This document shows, one piece after another, positions 58,738-64,000 of a stretch of DNA of 64,000 bases. The position numbers were made by a program, and so were the translations under genes. How positions within the stretch are numbered: the first letter of the stretch is position 1; each line of letters starts with the position of its first letter. The notes below the pieces were generated by a model that was not told the origin of the DNA, searched no databases, and saw nothing but the letters and a program-made list of their open reading frames with translations. Location of the stretch: contig NZ_JBHYDM010000006.1 in assembly GCF_051860665.1 (NCBI RefSeq), forward strand, positions 62,001-126,000, given 5' to 3'. This stretch comes from Falsiroseomonas sp051860665 (GTDB lineage: Bacteria > Pseudomonadota > Alphaproteobacteria > Acetobacterales > Acetobacteraceae).

Positions 58738-58741
58738 GGGC

Positions 58742-59884
58742 TCAAGCGACGTCCCTGTAGAGCTGGCGCAGCCTGTCGAGGAAGGGCGCCTTGCTCTTCT
58801 TGCGCGTGCCTGCCACCACGTCGTTTGGCGGGATCAGCGTATCGGAAGCTTCCATCGAGAACTGCCGCACGAATTCCACCCGCGCATCCCGCGCCGCCGC
58901 CACCGCCGCCGCATTGCCGCCCGCACGCAGCACCCGCGCCGCGACCACCCCGCATTCCACCGCCTGTGTCGCGCCCTGGCCGAGCGTCGGCACCATCGCC
59001 TGCGCCGCGTCGCCCAGGAACAGCGCCCGCCCCTCCAGCGCATGGCGCAGCACCGGCACGATGGCGGAGCGTGCCCAATGGATCTGTGCGACGTGCCGGT
59101 CGATCTGGCCCAGCATCCAGGCCACCGCGTCGCAGGGCGTGCCGGAGGCCGGCGTGAACAGCGCGCGCTGCGCCGCGGCGGTCTTCATCGCTTCCGGCAC
59201 CTGGCCATCGGCGGGCAGAGGAAAAGTGCCGGCGATATAGACGGCGCCACCCGGCACGCGGAAGGACAACAGGCGGGCATTGCCGTTGAACCATTGGCCG
59301 TATTCGTCATAGGGGCAGTCCGCCGCATCCGTCACCAGCAGCCGCCAGATGCAGACGCCGAGCAGCGTGGCCGGTGGCTCGCCCGCCGCCAGCGCACGCA
59401 GCCGGCTGTAGCGGCCATCGGCGCCCACCAGCAGGTCGAAGCCACCATGCCGCACCAGCCCTTGATCCGTGCGGAAGACAGGCACGAGGCGGCCCGCCGA
59501 ATCCTCCTCCAGCGCCTCCAGCGCATGCCCGTTGCGCGTGCAGCCTGCCACGGGGGCGCGCAGCAGGCGGTAGAGCTCGGACCAGCGGATCCGCACGCCG
59601 GGCTCCTCGGCCACCTCCTGCATGTCGAGGTCGAAGAGCCGCGTTCCGTCCACCAGGTCCACGAACCAGCGCTGCCAGGGCAGGGATGCCGCGCGCAGGG
59701 CAGCGTGGCGCTCCGGCATGTGAAGCCGCAGGGCCTTCAGCGCATTGGGGCCGATGTTCAGCCCGGTGCCGGCCTCCGCCTGGTCACCAGGGGCGACCCG
59801 TTCGAAGGCCGTGACATCGAAGCCCGAAAGCCCTTCCGCCAGCAGGCTGCCCGCAACGCCGGAGCCGATGATGCCGATCCGCAT
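58742..59884 (-). CDS. FAD-dependent aromatic/heterocycle monooxygenase-like protein
   Basis: 380 residues. The FAD-binding start is MRIGIIGSGVAGSLLAEGL (GxGxxG), and the second FAD motif is ALFLGDAAQAMVPTLGQGATQAVE (about 286-309). FDLLVGADGRYSRLRAL, the DG motif of group A flavoprotein hydroxylases (for example p-hydroxybenzoate hydroxylase), sits in between. Such enzymes hydroxylate aromatic or heterocyclic rings with NAD(P)H and oxygen. The start at 59884 leaves 66 bases to the divergent ring-opening amidohydrolase gene, implying a joint role: hydroxylate a ring, then open it (inference). Confidence 0.87.
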   Translation of the reverse strand: MRIGIIGSGVAGSLLAEGLSGFDVTAFERVAPGDQAEAGTGLNIGPNALKALRLHMPERHAALRAASLPWQRWFVDLVDGTRLFDLDMQEVAEEPGVRIRWSELYRLLRAPVAGCTRNGHALEALEEDSAGRLVPVFRTDQGLVRHGGFDLLVGADGRYSRLRALAAGEPPATLLGVCIWRLLVTDAADCPYDEYGQWFNGNARLLSFRVPGGAVYIAGTFPLPADGQVPEAMKTAAAQRALFTPASGTPCDAVAWMLGQIDRHVAQIHWARSAIVPVLRHALEGRALFLGDAAQAMVPTLGQGATQAVECGVVAARVLRAGGNAAAVAAARDARVEFVRQFSMEASDTLIPPNDVVAGTRKKSKAPFLDRLRQLYRDVA

Positions 59885-59950
59885 GAAGTCATGCCCCAGA
59901 AATCGCGCAACCCCGTGCAATCGGTGCGCCAGAGGCAGTATGCTCCACCC

Positions 59951-61018
59951 ATGCCAAGCCTCGCCATCCACCGCCTGCCCATGGCCCATCCGGGCGATCT
60001 GTCCTCCCTGGCCGCGCTGATCGATCGCGGCGAGGTCCGTGCCACGGATATTCGCGCTGTAATCGGCAAGACCGAGGGCAATGGCGGGCTGAATGATTTC
60101 ACCCGGGGCTACTTCACGCAGTCGCTGATGCTGCTGCTGTCACGCCACACGGGCGAGGTCTCGGCCGCACTGGCCGCGCGGATTCCCTGCGTGCTGTCCG
60201 GCGGGACGGAGGGCGCGCTCTCGCCGCACTATCTGGTGTTCGCCGTGGATCGCGTTGCCGCGGGCCCACGCGGCCTGGCGCTCGGCACCGCGTTCAGCGC
60301 AGCAACGCCGGCTGCCGAGATCGGGCGCGAGGCGCAGATTGATTCCGTTGCGCAGGCCGTGCGCGATGCCATGGCGGATGCGGGCATCATGCGTGCCGAG
60401 GACGTGGTGCTGGTGCAGGTCAAGGCGCCCTGCGCCCAGGCGCCGGGACCGGAGGCGCGCAGCACCGATCCCCGCCTGCTGATGGCGCTGTCCCGTGCCG
60501 CGGCGGCCTTCGGTGTCGGACGCGCGCTGGGCGACATCATGGAAGGGACGGAGGAGCATCTTCTGCGTGACCTCAGCAAGTTCTCGAACCGGGCCAGCAT
60601 CTCCTCCGGCATCGAGGTGACGGCGAATGAGGTGGTGGTCTTCGGCCATGCGGAGGGCTGGGCGCCCGGCCTGACCGCCGGCGTGGCGCCGATGGCCGAT
60701 CTGCTCGATCTCGATGGCGTCGTCGCCGCCTTCTACGCCGCCGGGCTGGAGGCTGCGCCCTCCGTGCCCGCTGTCCAAAGGTCGCGCGTGATCGGCGTCT
60801 TGGCGAAGGGCGAACCAGAGAAGTCCGGCGCCATCCGTGGCGCGCGGCACACGATGCTGGGTGACACGGATCTCGATGCACAGCGTCATCTGCGCGGTGC
60901 GCTGGGTGCCATCGTGGCCAGCGTTGCCGGCCACGGCCAGGTCTTCGTCAGTGGCGGGGCGGAGCATCAGGGCCCGCCGGGCGGCGGCCTGGTCTGCGTC
61001 TTCGCCCGCGCCGGCTGA
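59951..61018 (+). CDS. Ring-opening amidohydrolase (cyanuric acid/barbiturate hydrolase family)
   Basis: 355 residues of the AtzD/barbiturase fold, found in only a few bacteria. The three Ser-Lys pairs expected for the threefold-repeat active site are all present: K40 in IGKTEGNGGLNDF with S83 in LSGGTEGALSPH; K158 in VQVKAPC with a Ser in SNRASISSG (about 216-219); K286 in VLAKGEPEKSG with S334 in VFVSGGAEHQGPPGGG. The known substrates of the family are cyanuric acid and barbituric acid, both opened by hydrolysis of a ring amide. Which one, or another cyclic diamide, applies is open. It is divergent from the FAD monooxygenase and beside NMT1-type transporters. Confidence 0.92.
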   Translation: MPSLAIHRLPMAHPGDLSSLAALIDRGEVRATDIRAVIGKTEGNGGLNDFTRGYFTQSLMLLLSRHTGEVSAALAARIPCVLSGGTEGALSPHYLVFAVDRVAAGPRGLALGTAFSAATPAAEIGREAQIDSVAQAVRDAMADAGIMRAEDVVLVQVKAPCAQAPGPEARSTDPRLLMALSRAAAAFGVGRALGDIMEGTEEHLLRDLSKFSNRASISSGIEVTANEVVVFGHAEGWAPGLTAGVAPMADLLDLDGVVAAFYAAGLEAAPSVPAVQRSRVIGVLAKGEPEKSGAIRGARHTMLGDTDLDAQRHLRGALGAIVASVAGHGQVFVSGGAEHQGPPGGGLVCVFARAG

Positions 61019-61024
61019 TCCCGT

Positions 61025-62020
61025 TCAGCGCGCCGCGTCGACCACCGCATGCGTCCAGGCGCCGGTCGGCGCGCGGGTGATCACGGGCGATTCGCCGCCC
61101 GAGGACAGCAGCGTCTGCACCGTGCGCTCGTAATCCGCCGGGTCCAGGCGGCCGCCGCCGGTGGTGTCGAGCAGCTTGGCGATCTCCGCCATCATGCGGC
61201 GCTGATGCGCCTCCGTCTGCGCACCGGAGGTGTCGTTGTCCAGCACGATCGCCGCCGCAGCATCCGGGTTCTGGCGCGCCCAGTCCCAGCCCTGCATGGA
61301 GGCACGGACGAAGCGGCCCATGCGCGCGACGAAGGCGGCATCGGTCAGGCGGTTCTCCAGCACGTACAGCCCGTCCTCCAGCGTCGCCACGCCCTGGTCC
61401 GCATAGCGGAAGACGGTGAGCTGGTCTGGCCGGAAGCCGCCATCGATAACCTGCCAGTATTCGTTATAGGTCATGGTGGAAACGCAATCCGCCTGGCGCT
61501 GCAGCAGCGGGTCGACGTTGAAGCCCTGGCGCAGCACGCGCACCCCCTGCGGCGTTCCGTTGGTCGGCAGGTTCAGCCGCGCCATCCAGGCCAAAAAGGG
61601 ATATTCGTTGCCGGAGAACCAGACGCCCAGGGTGCGGCCACGCAGATCCGCCGGCGCGCGGATGCCGGTCTCGGCGCGGCAGGTCAGCATCAGGCCGGAC
61701 TGCTTGAAGGGCTGCGCGATATTCACCAGCGGTACGCCACGCTCGCGGCTGGCGAGCGCCGCCGGCATCCATTCCACCACCACATCGGCGCGTCCGCCGG
61801 CCATCACCTGCGGCGGGGCGATATCCGGCCCGCCGGCATTGATCCGCACATCGAGATTGGCGGCGCGGTACATGCCGCGCGCCTGCGCCACGTAGTAGCC
61901 GGCGAACTGCGCCTGGGTGACCCACTTCAACTGCAGCGTGACGCGTTCCTGCGCCTGGGCCGCCGCGGCACCGGCCAGCAGGCCGAGGCCCACCAGACCG
62001 CTCAGAATGCTCCGTCGCAT
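61025..62020 (-). CDS. NMT1/THI5-type ABC transporter binding protein
   Basis: 331 residues. A signal peptide (ILSGLVGLGLLAGAAAAQAQ) precedes the NMT1 domain: RVTLQLKWVTQAQFAGYYVAQARGMYRAANLDVRINAGGPD, very typical of pyrimidine-precursor (HMP) binding proteins. CVSTMTYNEYWQVIDGG follows. The ATG at 62020 has AGGAGAG 5-6 bases upstream. It converges on the amidohydrolase gene with 6 bases between them and lies 17 bases after the permease stop. The family often binds pyrimidines, so a nitrogen ring compound fits the neighbouring hydrolase (inference). Confidence 0.9.
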   Translation of the reverse strand: MRRSILSGLVGLGLLAGAAAAQAQERVTLQLKWVTQAQFAGYYVAQARGMYRAANLDVRINAGGPDIAPPQVMAGGRADVVVEWMPAALASRERGVPLVNIAQPFKQSGLMLTCRAETGIRAPADLRGRTLGVWFSGNEYPFLAWMARLNLPTNGTPQGVRVLRQGFNVDPLLQRQADCVSTMTYNEYWQVIDGGFRPDQLTVFRYADQGVATLEDGLYVLENRLTDAAFVARMGRFVRASMQGWDWARQNPDAAAAIVLDNDTSGAQTEAHQRRMMAEIAKLLDTTGGGRLDPADYERTVQTLLSSGGESPVITRAPTGAWTHAVVDAAR

Positions 62021-62037
62021 ATCATCTCTCCTGCTTT

Positions 62038-62955
62038 TCATGGGCGGACCGAGGGGTGCCAGAAGGTGGCGGCGCGCTCGGCCAGCGCGACCAGCCCGTA
62101 GAATGCCGAACCCGCGACCGCCGCGACAACGATTTCCGCCCAGACCAGGTCGAGCGCGAGTTTTGCGGCCTCGGTCGTGATGCGGAACCCCATGCCCTGG
62201 GTCGGGCTGCCGAAAAATTCGGCGACGATGGCGCCGATCAGCGCCAGCGGCGCATTCACCTTCAGCGCGGTGAAGATGAAGGGCAGGGCGGCGGGCAGCT
62301 TCAGCAGCCACAGCGTCTGGCCGGGGCTGGCGGCGTAGCTCCGCATCAGGTCCCGCTCCAGCGCGCCGGCGGCGGCAAGGCCCGCCACCGTATTCACTAG
62401 CATGGGGAAGAAGGTCATCGCGACCACGACCGCGGCCTTCGACTGCCAGTCGAAGCCGAACCACATCACCAGGATCGGCGCGATGCCGACGACCGGCAGC
62501 GCCGCCACCAGGTTGCCCAGAGGCAGCAGCCCGCGCCGCAGGAAGGGCAGACGGTCCGCCACCAGGGCCAGCGCGAACCCCGCGCCGCAGCCGATGACGT
62601 AGCCGGAGAGCACGGCCTTCAGGAAGGTCTGCGCGAAGTCGCTCCAGAGCATCGGCGCCGCCAGCCAGAACCGTGCGGCGATGGCCGAGGGGGCAGGCAG
62701 CAGTACCATGGGCACGGACAGGCCGAGCACCAGCACTTCCCACAGCGCCAGCACCGTGGCGCCGAAGGCCAGCGGCGCGGCGAGCGCGGCCAGGCCCTGC
62801 TCCGGCGCATCGCCCAGCCGCTGCACCAGCCAGGCGGCCAGGAGCGTGGCCGCGACCACCCCCGCCCAGAACCCCATGCCGCCGGCGCCGGCATGGACGG
62901 TTGCGATCAGCGCCGCGAAACCACCGGTGACGATCAAGGCGAGCAGGCCGGTCAT
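62038..62955 (-). CDS. ABC transporter permease A of the second NMT1-type system
   Basis: 305 residues. The N-terminal half has two to three extra membrane helices (MTGLLALIVTGGFAALIAT, VVAATLLAAWLV) compared with permease B. The permease domain shows FLKAVLSGYVIGCGAGFALALVADRL, ALPVVGIAPILVMWFGFDWQSKAAVVVAMTFFPMLVNTVAGL and the ATPase-contact loop RSYAASPGQTLWLLKLPAALPFIFTALKVNA. The start overlaps permease B's stop (ATGA). Two different permeases suggest a heterodimeric membrane part. Confidence 0.9.
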   Translation of the reverse strand: MTGLLALIVTGGFAALIATVHAGAGGMGFWAGVVAATLLAAWLVQRLGDAPEQGLAALAAPLAFGATVLALWEVLVLGLSVPMVLLPAPSAIAARFWLAAPMLWSDFAQTFLKAVLSGYVIGCGAGFALALVADRLPFLRRGLLPLGNLVAALPVVGIAPILVMWFGFDWQSKAAVVVAMTFFPMLVNTVAGLAAAGALERDLMRSYAASPGQTLWLLKLPAALPFIFTALKVNAPLALIGAIVAEFFGSPTQGMGFRITTEAAKLALDLVWAEIVVAAVAGSAFYGLVALAERAATFWHPSVRP

Positions 62956-63818
62956 GCTCGCGCGCCCATGCGCCGCGCCACCAGCCGCTCCGCCGCGCCC
63001 AGTAGGCCGACCAGCGTGGCGGAGAGGATCGCGGCGGCCAGCAGCGCCGCCCAGATCTGGATGGTCTGGCCGAAATAGGACCCCGCCAGCAGGCGCGCGC
63101 CCAGCCCCGCCTGGGCCCCTGCCGGAAGCTCCGCCACGATGGCGCCGACCACCGCCGCGGCCATCGCCACCTTCAACCCGGCGAAGAGAAAGGGCAGGGA
63201 GGCCGGCAGGCGCAGCTTCCAGAAGACCTGTGCCTGCGTGGCGGACCAGGTGCGCATCAGGTCCCGCGCCATGGCATCCGGGGCGCGCAGCCCCTTCACC
63301 ATGCCGATCGCGATGGGGAAGAAACACAGATAGGCGGCGATGATCGCCTTGGGCAGCAGCCCTTCCAGCCCCATGGCGCCGAGTGCGACGATGACGATCG
63401 GTGCCAGTGCCAGCACCGGCACGGCCTGGGAGGCGACGATCCAGGGCATCAGGCTGCGTTCCAGCGCGCGGATATGCACCACCGCGACGGCCAGCAGCAC
63501 GCCGAAGGCGGTGCCCATGCCGAAGCCCAGCAGCGCGGCCGAGAGCGTCACCCAGGCGTGATGCACCAGGCTGCGGCGGGAGGTGACGGGCAGAGTCGCG
63601 GTGCTGCGCCACAGCTCGTCCAGGATCTGATGCGGTGCCGGCAGCAGCGGGCGCGCATGGTTCAGCGTCAGCCGGACCATCTCCGTCATTCCCGGTGTGG
63701 CGCCGGCGCGGGCCTGCGTATCCGCCACCACCTGCCAGTTCATCCAGATGGCGCCGCCATACCACAGCAGCACCAGCGCCGCGCAGATGGTGAGGACGGG
63801 GAGGATGCTTCTAGACAT
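62952..63818 (-). CDS. ABC transporter permease B of the second NMT1-type system
   Basis: 288 residues. Membrane and contact segments are HHAWVTLSAALLGFGMGTAFGVLLAVAVVHI, ASQAVPVLALAPIVIVALG and the EAA-like loop RTWSATQAQVFWKLRLPASLPFLFAGLKVA. It starts with MSRSILPVLTICAALVLLWYGG. The ATG at 63818 overlaps the upstream ATPase gene by 8 bases, so translation is coupled. It pairs with permease A. Confidence 0.9.
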   Translation of the reverse strand: MSRSILPVLTICAALVLLWYGGAIWMNWQVVADTQARAGATPGMTEMVRLTLNHARPLLPAPHQILDELWRSTATLPVTSRRSLVHHAWVTLSAALLGFGMGTAFGVLLAVAVVHIRALERSLMPWIVASQAVPVLALAPIVIVALGAMGLEGLLPKAIIAAYLCFFPIAIGMVKGLRAPDAMARDLMRTWSATQAQVFWKLRLPASLPFLFAGLKVAMAAAVVGAIVAELPAGAQAGLGARLLAGSYFGQTIQIWAALLAAAILSATLVGLLGAAERLVARRMGARA

Positions 63819-64000
63819 CGTAGGAATGCCCGGCCCGCAGTCCTTCGCGCACCCGCTGAGCGATGCGCAGGAATTCCGGCGTCTCGCGAATTTCCAGCGG
63901 GCGATCCGGGCCGAGGTCGCAGTCCACGATGTCGGTGATGCGTCCCGGCCGCGGCGACATCACCACGATGCGGGTGGAGAGGAACACAGCCTCCGGAATC
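63811..64000 (-). CDS. ABC transporter ATP-binding protein, N-terminal part outside window
   Basis: Only the last 62 residues are inside the window. They read EAVFLSTRIVVMSPRPGRITD, the segment following the switch His in SsuB/TauB-type ATPases, and end with GLRAGHSYDV and a TAG at 63811. Walker motifs are beyond the window edge. It overlaps permease B by 8 bases and completes the second NMT1-type transporter: ATPase, two permeases, binding protein. Confidence 0.88.
   Translation of the reverse strand, partial: IPEAVFLSTRIVVMSPRPGRITDIVDCDLGPDRPLEIRETPEFLRIAQRVREGLRAGHSYDV

Overview
The window is strongly GC-rich, densely packed bacterial chromosome. Gene content and order point to an alphaproteobacterium of the Acetobacteraceae, most like Roseomonas and relatives: the purC-purS-purQ-purL-bolA-grxD run, a class II DAHP synthase, orphan Bug/TctC receptors, and many TRAP and CoA-transferase genes. 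This placement is inferred from gene families, not from a marker-gene search. No tRNA, rRNA, CRISPR array, insertion sequence or prophage was recognised.

Layout. (1) 1-17.6 kb is mostly housekeeping on the + strand: glmS (5' end cut off), gabD, glutathione reductase, class II DAHP synthase, pncB, an EamA permease, nadE, gltX, cysS, a DUF305 protein, a TrmJ-like methyltransferase, a hydrolase, an orphan TctC receptor and rpsD with its own promoter and terminator. (2) 17.6-26.1 kb, mainly - strand, is the purine block: purB, then purC-purS-two small membrane proteins-purQ-purL-bolA-grxD-hydrolase. One of the small membrane proteins (58 aa, GTG start) is easily missed. (3) 26.2-33.7 kb is mixed: TerC, a lipoprotein, parE, dps, an MFS_3 exporter, a DUF962/Mpo1 protein and an AzgA-type purine permease.

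(4) 33.8-55.2 kb is an accessory catabolic island. It holds two complete TRAP transporters, a BASS-like permease, a MaoC hydratase, an enoyl-CoA hydratase, an acyl-CoA dehydrogenase, a PaaK-like CoA ligase, two CaiB/BaiF CoA-transferases, an acetyl-CoA hydrolase/transferase-family enzyme, two MmgE/PrpD proteins, an amidase, a PuuE-like deacetylase/imidase-family protein, a DUF2848 protein and a GntR/UTRA regulator. A 12-bp palindrome, TTGTCCGGACAA (four perfect and two one-mismatch copies), lies in front of the regulator and five other transcription units here. I did not see it elsewhere in the window. This looks like a self-regulated GntR regulon for uptake, amide cleavage, CoA activation and beta-oxidation-like breakdown of an unidentified carboxylate or imide.

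(5) 55.7-64 kb encodes a VOC protein, an NMT1/THI5-type ABC transporter whose binding protein is frameshifted, an FAD monooxygenase divergent from a cyanuric-acid/barbiturate-type ring-opening amidohydrolase, and a second NMT1-type ABC transporter running off the window end. Together they suggest uptake and opening of a nitrogen heterocycle. The two most interesting items are the GntR regulon and this ring-opening locus.
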